Shown: piece by piece, positions 46,980 through 55,283 of the stretch
Layout of the letters: each line of letters begins with the position of its first letter
Numbering within the stretch: the stretch's first letter is position 1
Assembly: GCA_018267825.1 (NCBI GenBank)
Contig: JAFDXR010000003.1
Span: 495,081 to 559,080, forward strand
DNA: 64,000 nt
Origin: Bacteroidota bacterium
GTDB taxonomy: Bacteria > Bacteroidota > Bacteroidia > B-17B0 > Aurantibacillaceae
Direction of reading: 5' to 3'
Notes under the pieces: generated by a model
What the model saw: only the letters and a program-made list of their open reading frames with translations
Databases searched by the model: none
Told to the model about the DNA's origin: nothing
Made by a program: the position numbers and the translations under genes

Positions 46980-48233
46980 TCAGTTTTTTTTAAGCAGCAA
47001 TTCCTGTACAAGGCTCTCCATTTTTTGTTTATACTGCTCGTAGGCCTTGCCTGTGGCCGGACCGCTGAAGCCTGTATAAATGGATTTAACCTGGTGTTTG
47101 CGATCCAGGATGATGGTGGTAGGGAATGCAGAAATCCTATTTAAGAACGGCAGGCTCTCTGACGCCTTAGCGGCACCTGTGAGTCCGGTGATCAGAAATT
47201 CATAATCGGCGCCGTATTTATTCTTCAAACGGAGGACATTGTTCTTCGCTTTTTCAAAATCGGGTGTGCGCTCATAGGCCAGGGCCACAATCTCGAGGCC
47301 TTTGCCTTTGTATTGTTTATAGAGCTGCGCCAGGTAAGCGGTTTCATCCATACAATTCGGGCACCAGCTTCCCATCACCTGTATAATAACGGGTTTACCG
47401 GCAAACTTAGGATCGCTGAGACTTACAGTTTGCTTCGAAAGATTCTGAAAAGAAAAAGTAATTTTCTCATCTGTGCTTTTCAGGTAGGTAATGCTTTCCG
47501 GATCTTTTAACTGAAAAGAATCGCTGCGAACGGCAAACCAGTCTTCGGTTCCGGAGATTCCCGCAAAAAATTTTCCGTTCAGGCTGTCGGCTTTCCCTTT
47601 TGATTTTGCGCTGCTTGCAAAAAATAAAAAGGCATGAGCACCATCAAAACACGACACAGCCATATTACCATTCTGTGCAATACCCTCGAGGTAGCGATAA
47701 TCACCCGTTTCGGTCAGGAAGGTTCCTGTAACACGGTTTCCCTGTTGTTTAAATACACCGATGGCCTTGTACTCATCTTCTTTTTTGGCATTAAACGTAA
47801 CCTCGTAGCGTCCCGTGAAATCGGCGGTTGCATTCTGATCGCTTACAAAACGGACTTTATCATTGTAATAGGCTTCGAAAGGGATGATATTCTTTTCCTT
47901 TTTGCTATGATTGATCCACACACCGCTGAGTGTATCCTGTTTCAGAATGGTTTTAAACTCCGAATCGAATACTGGCATGTGTATGGTAACCGAATCTCCT
48001 TTCGAGTTTATCTCGGTTACCCTTATTTTCTCATCGGCATTCAATACATCGATCACCGGTTTTCCTTTTACAAAGCTCAGGTTGAAATTGAAAGGCAGAA
48101 TAATTTCATTCTTTTTTTCGCTCAGGGTCAGTACCCCCCGCCAGGTGCCCGGTTTCAGGGTGTTCTGAGAGATCAGTGCCAGGCTGAACAAACCAAGGCT
48201 CCCGGTATATATGTATTTAATAAAGGCTTTCAT
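46980..48233 (-). CDS. TlpA-like thioredoxin-family protein with N-terminal DUF-type domain
   Basis: The ATG at 48233 gives a 417-aa exported protein (MKAFIKYIYTGSLGLFSLALIS); the open frame extends upstream but lacks an exported N-terminus. An N-terminal domain (about 25-250) of beta strands with no known name precedes a thioredoxin fold with CPNC in VMGSWCPNCMDETAYLAQLY and a cis-Pro in SAFPTTIIL. TlpA-like proteins act in the periplasm as thiol reductants, often for cytochrome c maturation. It is divergent from the ECF sigma gene, whose partner has a haem motif. Confidence 0.88.
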   Translation of the reverse strand: MKAFIKYIYTGSLGLFSLALISQNTLKPGTWRGVLTLSEKKNEIILPFNFNLSFVKGKPVIDVLNADEKIRVTEINSKGDSVTIHMPVFDSEFKTILKQDTLSGVWINHSKKEKNIIPFEAYYNDKVRFVSDQNATADFTGRYEVTFNAKKEDEYKAIGVFKQQGNRVTGTFLTETGDYRYLEGIAQNGNMAVSCFDGAHAFLFFASSAKSKGKADSLNGKFFAGISGTEDWFAVRSDSFQLKDPESITYLKSTDEKITFSFQNLSKQTVSLSDPKFAGKPVIIQVMGSWCPNCMDETAYLAQLYKQYKGKGLEIVALAYERTPDFEKAKNNVLRLKNKYGADYEFLITGLTGAAKASESLPFLNRISAFPTTIILDRKHQVKSIYTGFSGPATGKAYEQYKQKMESLVQELLLKKN

Positions 48234-48365
48234 ATCAAAGATAAAGGTACATATAAAGATTTTAAATTTCCTCATTTTCAAAGCATTAGCCTTTTTCCAA
48301 AAAAAATGTCTAGTTTCGGTGATGACCTTTTGTGTTTTTGGCCATTCATGTATAAATACCCGTTT

Positions 48366-48911
48366 ATGAACGACGACGCTATTATACAATGCATACGACA
48401 GAACCAGTATCACCCGGCCATGAAAAAGCTATATGCGTATTTTCCGGTGATCCGAAAGTTTATTGTCAAAAACCATGGGACCCGCCAGGAAGCCGAAGAC
48501 ATCTTCCAGGAAGGCCTGATCATTTTTTGTCGCAAAGCCTTGTCTGAAGATTTTGTGCTCAGCAGCCGTATCGACACTTACCTCTATGGTGTGTGCAGGT
48601 ACCTGTGGCTGGACGAGCTGAAGAAAAAGAACAAGATGCCATTGCAGGAAACAAACACCGGGCATATCGCTTCTGAGACTCCTGAATATGAAGCCGATGT
48701 GCACGAAGACCAGCATGTGAAAACAGCTCAGCAGGCTGTTGCGAGGCTCGGTGAAAAATGCAGGGCACTACTGGAACTCTTCTATTTCAAAAAAAGGAGC
48801 CTGAAAGAGATTGCGCAGGAACTTGGTTTCAGTTCTGAAAAAACGGCAAAAAATCAGAAGTACCGTTGCATTGAAAAGGCCCGCGGGTATTACCATGAAT
48901 TAACCCATTAA
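48366..48911 (+). CDS. ECF-type RNA polymerase sigma factor
   Basis: The ATG at 48366 starts a 181-aa sigma-70-family ECF protein (MNDDAIIQCIRQNQYHPAMKKLYAYF). The frame is open far upstream (to 47634), but there it is only a mirror of the divergent TlpA-like gene. Region 2 is visible in EAEDIFQEGLIIFCRK and SSRIDTYLYGVCRYLWLDELKKK; region 4 is LLELFYFKKRSLKEIAQELGFSSEKTAKNQKYRCIEKAR. It is followed 10 nt later by a probable anti-sigma gene. Confidence 0.93.
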   Translation: MNDDAIIQCIRQNQYHPAMKKLYAYFPVIRKFIVKNHGTRQEAEDIFQEGLIIFCRKALSEDFVLSSRIDTYLYGVCRYLWLDELKKKNKMPLQETNTGHIASETPEYEADVHEDQHVKTAQQAVARLGEKCRALLELFYFKKRSLKEIAQELGFSSEKTAKNQKYRCIEKARGYYHELTH

Positions 48912-48921
48912 TCACATTGTC

Positions 48922-51300
48922 ATGAATCATTACACCGAACTTATCGATCAGTACCTGTCAGGACAAATGTCCGACAGCGACAAACAGGCTTTTGAAGCAA
49001 AACTCAAAACAGATCAAAGCCTGCAAAAGGAATTCGAAGCTCAGAAACAAATTATGAAGGGCCTGCAGCGCCAGGGCATACAAACCCAGGTGAGCCGTTC
49101 CGCTAAAAAAATCAGTCGCAGCAAAACCCTGAAACAACTGGGACTGGGACTGGTTATTTCACTGGCTGTGCTGGGTGCCATTGTACTTGTAAAAAACAAA
49201 CTCAGCAAACCCGACAACCAGATCCGGCATGAACTGAATGAACTTGGAAACAGTAACTGGTCGGAAGCCGATAAACAGCTTGAGTCACAGGTGTTTCATA
49301 TCAATGGCATGCGCGATACAATTATTGAAACTCAGCATGGGATCGTCGTTGTTGTTCCGGCTAAATCTTTCATTGACAAATTCGGCGGTGAAGTGGAAGA
49401 ACCTTTTGATTTGGAAATCAAAGAAGCATTGACTCCTTTTGACATCATGAGGGCCGGCCTGAATACCATGAGCGACGCCCGCGCGCTGGAAACAGGTGGT
49501 ATGTTTTACATCAATGCCAGAAGCGGAAATGACAATCTCAGCATCAATCAAAGTAGATTGCTGAAGGTGTCTGTACCCGCATCAAACAGTGCATCGAACA
49601 TGATGCTATTTGACGGACAACGCACCAAAGATGGCAGCATTAATTGGATCAACCCTGTAGCCATGATCAAGCAGTTAAACACCGTGGATATTCTTTCTCT
49701 TAATTTCTATCCGCCGCATTTCCTGGATTCTTTGGCTTTGCTTGGCTTTGATATTAAAAACAAGACGCTTACCGACAGCATCTACTATTCCTTTATATAC
49801 TGCAACTTTTCTGCCGATTCAGTGGCCCGGGCAGCAAAAGATAACACTGTACGTACAGACACAACAAAAGAAACTCAACTCATTCGTTATGCCGGCGGGC
49901 GTGGAAAAGACGGTGCGGCTTTATTCAAACAGAATTGTGCTGTATGCCATAGTATGGGTACGCAAAAGTTGACCGGACCGGGTCTTGCCGGTGTTGCAAA
50001 CCGCGTACCAAAGCCTGCCATGTCCTGGCTTAAAGCATATATTCTGAATAATGAAAAAATGATTAAGTCGGGTGATGTCTATGCAAATAAAATTTATGAA
50101 GAAAATAATCAGGCTGCGATGACAGTCTTTGAAGGCATACTCAATGACGATGATATGAATAAAATGCTGAAATACATGACAGGTAGAACAGCCATCAATA
50201 TTAGTGACTGCAACAACAGCGAGTGCCCGGAAATAAACCCAGCCCGTATCAAGGCCATCTGGGATAGAAAATTCAACAATACCATCCTGGCTACCAAAGA
50301 ATTTGAAGAGCGACTGCAAACTATCTTTACAACCTGTAAAGACTGCGTTTTTGATCTGTATGCCAATAATCTTGGTGCTCCTTTATATGAACTGGATAGC
50401 ACAGCAGCAGGCATGACAGAAGGAAGTGCACATGACAAGTTCATTGAGTTTTTCAAGCGCCGCGATGGTGGAGTGGATATTTCCGACAAAACTGCACAGG
50501 CTCTTCAATCCTATATAGAAGAACGTACTGCAACTTATGCCAAAGCGGCCCGCGCTGCCCTTGAAAAAATGTATGCCGATGAATTCGCCAAAGATACGGA
50601 AGCTCAGGCTAACCGAGATAAACATGAAGCCCTGGCAAAAATCAGAGAATCCAAAACCCTCCTGGAAGAATATACGGTCAACCTGAAAGAAGCATACAGA
50701 CAACTGGATAAGCCTTTTATTACAAATCCGCCAGCTGCAAATTACTGGACAGCATCCATTGGCAGTACCGGCTGGAAAAATGTAGACGCGTATGTGAATG
50801 AAAGTACAATAACCCGTACATCTTTAAACTACAAGGATCCTACAAGTGAAAAAACAGCGAAAATTGAATATAAGCCCATCGAGCTTCATATTCGCGATAT
50901 GAAAGAGTATGACCGGGTTGTAGCCTATATGGTACCGGATAAGCTCAGTAGTTTTCAAACCATGCGCATGGATACCAAAGGTGTAAAAGAAAGTTTGAAT
51001 GAGCTGATGCATTATAGTGTTGTGGTGCTTGGTTTCAGAGACAGATCTGTATTCTCTTATATAGACGCTAATGCCGTTTCAGGTACAAAAGACATCAGTT
51101 TACAGCCAACCACAGAAGATGCCATCAATAAACAATTCTCTTTTCAGGCTGAAACAGATCTGGGACGTGAATTAAACTACCAGTTATTCGAACAAAAAGA
51201 AACAATACGCCATAAACAGATTCAAAAACGGGAGGAGATTCGCATGAGACTTTATACGGTTGTATATCCATGCACACCCATAGAATTGTCTTACAAATAA
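48922..51300 (+). CDS. Anti-sigma-like membrane protein with periplasmic c-type haem domain
   Basis: This 792-aa protein has a cytoplasmic N-terminus (about 1-70) shaped like an anti-sigma factor, with an early LIDQYLSGQMSDSDKQAFEAKL stretch (zinc-free). One membrane helix (about 73-92) follows. The periplasmic part has a beta domain with VVVVPAKSFIDKFGGEV and ARALETGGMFYIN (about 140-230), then a haem c site CAVCH (Cys339, Cys342, His343), GPGLAGV and a candidate axial Met400. Two further CxxC-like pairs are at about 430/435 and 472/475, followed by a coiled-coil-rich tail. It probably gates the adjacent sigma factor in response to redox state or a haem ligand. The role is inferred from gene order. 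Confidence 0.75.
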   Translation: MNHYTELIDQYLSGQMSDSDKQAFEAKLKTDQSLQKEFEAQKQIMKGLQRQGIQTQVSRSAKKISRSKTLKQLGLGLVISLAVLGAIVLVKNKLSKPDNQIRHELNELGNSNWSEADKQLESQVFHINGMRDTIIETQHGIVVVVPAKSFIDKFGGEVEEPFDLEIKEALTPFDIMRAGLNTMSDARALETGGMFYINARSGNDNLSINQSRLLKVSVPASNSASNMMLFDGQRTKDGSINWINPVAMIKQLNTVDILSLNFYPPHFLDSLALLGFDIKNKTLTDSIYYSFIYCNFSADSVARAAKDNTVRTDTTKETQLIRYAGGRGKDGAALFKQNCAVCHSMGTQKLTGPGLAGVANRVPKPAMSWLKAYILNNEKMIKSGDVYANKIYEENNQAAMTVFEGILNDDDMNKMLKYMTGRTAINISDCNNSECPEINPARIKAIWDRKFNNTILATKEFEERLQTIFTTCKDCVFDLYANNLGAPLYELDSTAAGMTEGSAHDKFIEFFKRRDGGVDISDKTAQALQSYIEERTATYAKAARAALEKMYADEFAKDTEAQANRDKHEALAKIRESKTLLEEYTVNLKEAYRQLDKPFITNPPAANYWTASIGSTGWKNVDAYVNESTITRTSLNYKDPTSEKTAKIEYKPIELHIRDMKEYDRVVAYMVPDKLSSFQTMRMDTKGVKESLNELMHYSVVVLGFRDRSVFSYIDANAVSGTKDISLQPTTEDAINKQFSFQAETDLGRELNYQLFEQKETIRHKQIQKREEIRMRLYTVVYPCTPIELSYK

Positions 51301-51529
51301 AAAATTGACAGCTGTAATTGTTACATATCCAGCCGGAAAAAGAAACAAAAAAGACAAGGTAAAACACCAAATCCGTTTTTATGCGCACCATCGACACTTC
51401 ATTAACCCATAAAAACCAGGATTTCGCATCGTTTTACCAAAATCAGCCGTACCTCACAAGATGCATAAACAAATGTATAGCATAGATCCTCATTTAGCTA
51501 TCACACTGCATATTGTTATATCATTAATA

Positions 51530-51558
51530 AAAAAAGCCGGATCATCTCCGGCTTTTTT
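51530..51558. terminator. Bidirectional terminator downstream of leuS
   Basis: AAAAAAGCCGGA/TCCGGCTTTTTT, a 12-bp perfect stem. It lies 21 nt past the leuS stop on the minus strand and can also serve the plus-strand anti-sigma gene (230 nt away). The rest of the 278-bp gap (51301-51578) shows nothing recognisable. Confidence 0.85.
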
Positions 51559-51578
51559 ATTTCTATGTATTGATTCGT

Positions 51579-54500
51579 TTACACGACCACATTTACAATC
51601 CGTTTCGGAACAACGATCACTTTCTTAGGCGCTTTGCCTTCGAGGTATTTCTGGGTTTGTTCAGCTTCGAGTACCAGTTTCTCTACTTCCTGTGGAGAAA
51701 GGGTTGTAGCCAGGTCGATATTGAAACGTACTTTGCCATTGAATGATACCGGGTAACTGAAGCTGTCTTCTACCAGGTAGGCTTCATTGAACACAGGGAA
51801 TGCCGCAGTAGATATACTCTCCTTATGGCCAAGTTTCTCCCAGAGCTCTTCGGCAATATGCGGTGCATAAGGCGACACAAGCACAAGCAATTGTTCGAGG
51901 ATAACACGCTTGTTACACTTTTGCTCCATGAGTTCGTTTACACAGATCATAAAATTACTGACCGACGTATTGAACGAGAAACGCTCGATATCGTCGGTAA
52001 TCTTTTTGATGGTTTTGTGCAGGGTTTTTAATTCGCTTTTGGTCGGCTCTGCATCGTTTACATTGAACTCACCACCGGCATAAAATAAACGCCAGAGTTT
52101 TTTGAGGAAGCCTGCCACACCTGTAATACCATTGGTGTTCCAGGGCTTGCTTTGTTCCAGCGGGCCTAAGAACATTTCGTAGAGACGGAGCGTGTCGGCA
52201 CCGAATTTTTCGCAGATTTCATCAGGAGTTTGGACATTCCATTTTGATTTAGACATCTTTTCGACCTCAGACCTAGATCTAAACAACAACTCGGTATTAC
52301 CATCCAAGAATAAATACTCTCCATTATAGAAATAACCCTGTTTAGTTACAATGATAGAATTCTCAAATAAACCATTTTGTACCAATCTCAATTTGAATTG
52401 CTCGATATCAACAATATTATTATTAACAAACTCTATCGGTACATTAACGAACTCCCCTCCATCTTCTAATTTCTCACTAAGAACAATTTCACTTGAAATA
52501 AATATATTTCTAACCGACTTATGATATAGCCCTTGATGTGTAAAAAGAACCTTATTTCTAAAATATTCAATGGCTATTTGGCTTTTCGATCCAGTTACCA
52601 TAAATACCTTTTCAGACGTCCCCTGTATCATCCCCTGGTTGATCAATTTCTTTGCCGGCTCATCAACACCAATAAATCCAAGGTCCTTGAGGGCTTTGGT
52701 CCAGAAGCGTACATACAACAAGTGACCGGTGGCATGTTCGCTACCACCGATATACAGATCCACATTCTGCCAGTAGTCGGCCAGTTTTTTATCTGCAAAA
52801 GCGTTTTCATTTTGTGCATCCATGTAACGCAGAAAATACCAGGAACTTCCGGCCCAACCCGGCATGGTAGTCCATTCGTAATCGTATTGTCCTTTGTATT
52901 TCCAGTCTTTGGCGCGTGCCAGCGGCGGCTCGCCGTCTTCGGTCGGTAAAAATTTATCTACTTCAGGCAATACCAATGGCAATTCATGGTCGGCCAGTAC
53001 CTGCGGAATACCATCTTTGTAATATACCGGAATAGGTTCTCCCCAATAACGCTGACGGCCAAATACCGCGTCGCGCAGGCGGTAGTTCACCTTCCCTTTT
53101 CCAAGACCGCGTGCTTCAATTTCAGCGATTGCTTTTTTGATGGCGGCTTTCACATCCAGCCCATTCAGAAAATCGGAGTTGATCAGTTTACCTTCTTTCT
53201 CCCCCCAGGCATCTTTGGCGAAATCGTGTTCGGCACTTGTAGGCTCGATAACCTGCGGTAATGGCAGGTTGAAATGTTTGGCGAATTTGTAATCACGCTC
53301 GTCGTGAGCCGGTACAGCCATCACGGCACCTGTACCATAACCAGCCAGCACATAGTCGCCGATCCACACCGGCACCGGTTTTCCGGTAAATGGATGTTCA
53401 ACAAACGCTCCGGTGAATACCCCACTGATCGTATTGACATCGGCCTGGCGCTCACGCTCGCTGCGGTTCTTGGCTTTGGTTACATAATCGTTCACCGCCT
53501 GTTTCTGTTCGGCTGTGGTGATCACATCCACAAGTTCATGTTCAGGAGCCAGGGTTACAAACGATACACCAAATACTGTATCAGGACGGGTGGTAAACAC
53601 GGTTATTTTGGCCTCACCCCCTTGCCCCCTCTCCATCTGAGAGGGGGTGGAGTTACATACTTCACGAATACGTGCGATGACATCATTTATATTCTGTTTC
53701 ACTTCTGCATTAGTGAATCGAATGACTTTAAATCCCAATTGCTCTAAAACAGCCGTTCTGTTTTCATCTCTCTCTTTAGTCAACTCGTGAATCTCGCCGT
53801 CAATTTCAACAATCAGGCCCTTTTCCAGGCAGATGAAGTCCGCAATATAAGTTCCAACAGCATGCTGTCTCCTGAATTTAAAGCCCAACTTATTATTCCG
53901 AACCTGCTGCCACACAAGATCCTCTGCTTCCGTTTGTGGCCGGCGATTTTCCCGGGCATATTTCTTCAGTATATCATAAATAGCAGGATCAGCGGTTTGC
54001 CAACGCGGCTTATCAACTCCCTTCTCCTTAGGAGAAGGGCCGGGGATGAGGCCAAATTCCAATGATGCCCCCTCGCTCCGGCCAATCCAATTGCGTTGGG
54101 CTTCTTTGAGGCTGTCGGTCCAGTCGATATCATCAAGACCATCGAGCAGGCGCTGCGCATACGTGGTTATACGCATGCTCCACTGTTTCATCAGTTTGCG
54201 CTCCACAGGATGCCCGCCCCGTTCGCTCACGCCGTCTTTCACCTCATCATTGGCCAATACAGTACCCAGGGCCGGACACCAGTTTACATAAGCTTCGCCG
54301 AGATATGCCAGGCGAAAATGCATGAGTATATCGCTACGTTTCTTTGCATCAAAACTTTTCCAGTCTGTTGCTGTAAATGGCACCAAGTCTTTTTCAATAT
54401 CACCGGTCAGGATATTGTGATCACTGCCTTTGAAGCCTTCTGTTTCGAACACGGCTATCAGTGTACTGATAGGCTCCGCTTTATTGTTACGTGGATTATA

Positions 54501-54938
54501 CCAGCTATTAAACAGCTGAATAAAGATCCATTGAGTCCATTTGTAATATTTCGGATCGGAGGTACGCACTTCGCGATCCCAATCGAATGAGAAGCCGATC
54601 TTATCGAGTTGCTCGCGGTAACGTTTAATATTCTGCTCGGTGGTTACAGCCGGGTGTTGCCCGGTTTGAATCGCATATTGTTCGGCCGGTAATCCAAAGG
54701 AGTCGTAGCCCATCGGATGCAGTACATTAAAGCCTTTATGGCGTTTGTAACGGGCCATGATATCGGAGGCGATATAGCCGAGCGGATGCCCCACGTGCAG
54801 GCCGGCGCCCGAAGGATACGGAAACATATCCAGGACATAATATTTTGGTTTGGCAGAATTATTCTCTGCCCTGAAGGTTTTGTCTTTGGCCCACCGGGCC
54901 TGCCACTTTTGTTCGATCTCTTTGAAATGATATTCCAT
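51579..54938 (-). CDS. leuS: Leucyl-tRNA synthetase with an inserted DUF559 nuclease-like domain
   Basis: The ATG at 54938 gives 1,119 aa, about 200 more than the usual Bacteroidota LeuRS. Order: catalytic core with HVGH in GAGLHVGHPLG, Bacteroidota N-terminal insert, NWIGRSEG entry to the CP1 editing domain, then residues 296-443, a DUF559 domain, then editing motifs TTRPDTVFG and GTGAVMAVPAHDERD. The second half has the catalytic WYFLRYMD region, an AT-rich segment (about 773-890), then KMSKS (about 892) and the anticodon and C-terminal domains. The synthetase signatures and the inserted nuclease residues look intact and in frame, so the gene is probably functional. A strong promoter lies 34-63 nt upstream. 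Confidence 0.95.
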   Translation of the reverse strand: MEYHFKEIEQKWQARWAKDKTFRAENNSAKPKYYVLDMFPYPSGAGLHVGHPLGYIASDIMARYKRHKGFNVLHPMGYDSFGLPAEQYAIQTGQHPAVTTEQNIKRYREQLDKIGFSFDWDREVRTSDPKYYKWTQWIFIQLFNSWYNPRNNKAEPISTLIAVFETEGFKGSDHNILTGDIEKDLVPFTATDWKSFDAKKRSDILMHFRLAYLGEAYVNWCPALGTVLANDEVKDGVSERGGHPVERKLMKQWSMRITTYAQRLLDGLDDIDWTDSLKEAQRNWIGRSEGASLEFGLIPGPSPKEKGVDKPRWQTADPAIYDILKKYARENRRPQTEAEDLVWQQVRNNKLGFKFRRQHAVGTYIADFICLEKGLIVEIDGEIHELTKERDENRTAVLEQLGFKVIRFTNAEVKQNINDVIARIREVCNSTPSQMERGQGGEAKITVFTTRPDTVFGVSFVTLAPEHELVDVITTAEQKQAVNDYVTKAKNRSERERQADVNTISGVFTGAFVEHPFTGKPVPVWIGDYVLAGYGTGAVMAVPAHDERDYKFAKHFNLPLPQVIEPTSAEHDFAKDAWGEKEGKLINSDFLNGLDVKAAIKKAIAEIEARGLGKGKVNYRLRDAVFGRQRYWGEPIPVYYKDGIPQVLADHELPLVLPEVDKFLPTEDGEPPLARAKDWKYKGQYDYEWTTMPGWAGSSWYFLRYMDAQNENAFADKKLADYWQNVDLYIGGSEHATGHLLYVRFWTKALKDLGFIGVDEPAKKLINQGMIQGTSEKVFMVTGSKSQIAIEYFRNKVLFTHQGLYHKSVRNIFISSEIVLSEKLEDGGEFVNVPIEFVNNNIVDIEQFKLRLVQNGLFENSIIVTKQGYFYNGEYLFLDGNTELLFRSRSEVEKMSKSKWNVQTPDEICEKFGADTLRLYEMFLGPLEQSKPWNTNGITGVAGFLKKLWRLFYAGGEFNVNDAEPTKSELKTLHKTIKKITDDIERFSFNTSVSNFMICVNELMEQKCNKRVILEQLLVLVSPYAPHIAEELWEKLGHKESISTAAFPVFNEAYLVEDSFSYPVSFNGKVRFNIDLATTLSPQEVEKLVLEAEQTQKYLEGKAPKKVIVVPKRIVNVVV
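52262..52620 (-). other. AT-rich divergent segment of leuS
   Basis: This part encodes the residues between QGMIQGTS and the KMSKS loop. By hand count, 52321-52560 is about 29% G+C against 53% in 52681-52740. Bacteroidota LeuRS normally has an insert here, but this version (YNGEYLFLDGNTELLFRSRSE) looks unlike the one I recall. It looks like replaced or fast-evolving sequence. Confidence 0.55.
53610..54053 (-). mobile_element. In-frame 444-bp element with inverted ends encoding a DUF559 domain
   Basis: Both ends carry GGCCTCAnCCCC as inverted repeats (53610-53621 and 54042-54053). Next to each is a palindrome: CCCCCTCTC/GAGAGGGGG (53625-53647) and CCCTTCTCC/GGAGAAGGG (54019-54039). The length is exactly 148 codons, so the LeuRS frame is kept. 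The encoded part has the DUF559 residues TEAEDLVW, RRQHAVGTYIADF and VEIDGEIHE, then GFKVIRFTNAEV, all present. The ends translate as IPGPSPKEKG and TPSQMERGQGGEA, phrases I recall from translated palindromic repeats in other genomes. Removing it joins SLEF to KITVFTTRPDT. Confidence 0.75.
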
Positions 54939-54971
54939 ATACAAGGCTCCAGGGGTCGATCTGAAGCATCA

Positions 54972-55001
54972 CAAAGATAAGCGATTCAGAGGAATAGCAA
55001 A
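54972..55001 (-). promoter_or_regulatory. Promoter of leuS
   Basis: Minus strand TTTG (55001-54998), 18 nt, TATCTTTG (54979-54972), 33 nt before the ATG. It is a very good match to the Bacteroidota consensus. Confidence 0.75.
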
Positions 55002-55015
55002 GCGTTCAGGGGAAA

Positions 55016-55046
55016 TTGCCGGGCTCGCGTATTTTTCATACATTTG
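55016..55046 (+). promoter_or_regulatory. Promoter of the toxin-antitoxin pair
   Basis: TTG (55016-55018), 20 nt, TACATTTG (55039-55046), with the ATG only 3 nt further. It is head-to-head with the leuS promoter. Confidence 0.55.
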
Positions 55047-55049
55047 AGT

Positions 55050-55283
55050 ATGAGTACTAAGGAGTTGAAACGTTTGCTGATCTCAAAAATTGACGATACA
55101 CAGGATGTAACGTTGCTTGAGGCCATTTACACTCTTTTGAATTCCACCTCCCAAAAGGATCCTTTTCATGTATCTGAAGAGCAACAGGATTCGATATACA
55201 GAGCCAAAAAAGATATAGATCTTGGAAACTATATCCTGAATGAGGACCTGAATGAGGAGGTAACAAAATGGCTCAACAAATAA
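55050..55283 (+). CDS. Putative antitoxin of a type II pair
   Basis: This 77-aa acidic, helical protein (TKELKRLLISKIDDTQDVTLLEAIYTLLN, then HVSEEQQDSIYRAKKDIDLGNYILNEDLNEEV) matches the small antitoxins that precede RelE/ParE toxins in Bacteroidota; the second half is the toxin-wrapping region. It overlaps the toxin gene by 16 nt, so the two are translationally coupled. The ATG at 55050 is preferred over an upstream TTG that sits in the promoter. Confidence 0.82.
   Translation: MSTKELKRLLISKIDDTQDVTLLEAIYTLLNSTSQKDPFHVSEEQQDSIYRAKKDIDLGNYILNEDLNEEVTKWLNK

Noticed and set aside
47634..48365. Long N-terminal extension of the sigma factor
   Set aside because: It runs antisense to the TlpA-like gene and has no sigma-like residues; ATG 48366 gives a normal ECF start.
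53610..54053. DUF559 insert as an intein or group I intron in leuS
   Set aside because: No intein splice motifs (no N-terminal Cys/Ser and no HN-Cys/Ser end) and no intron-like structure; the insert is in frame with inverted ends.
51579..54938. leuS as a broken or frameshifted gene because of its length
   Set aside because: The frame is continuous and the HIGH, editing and KMSKS motifs are all present.
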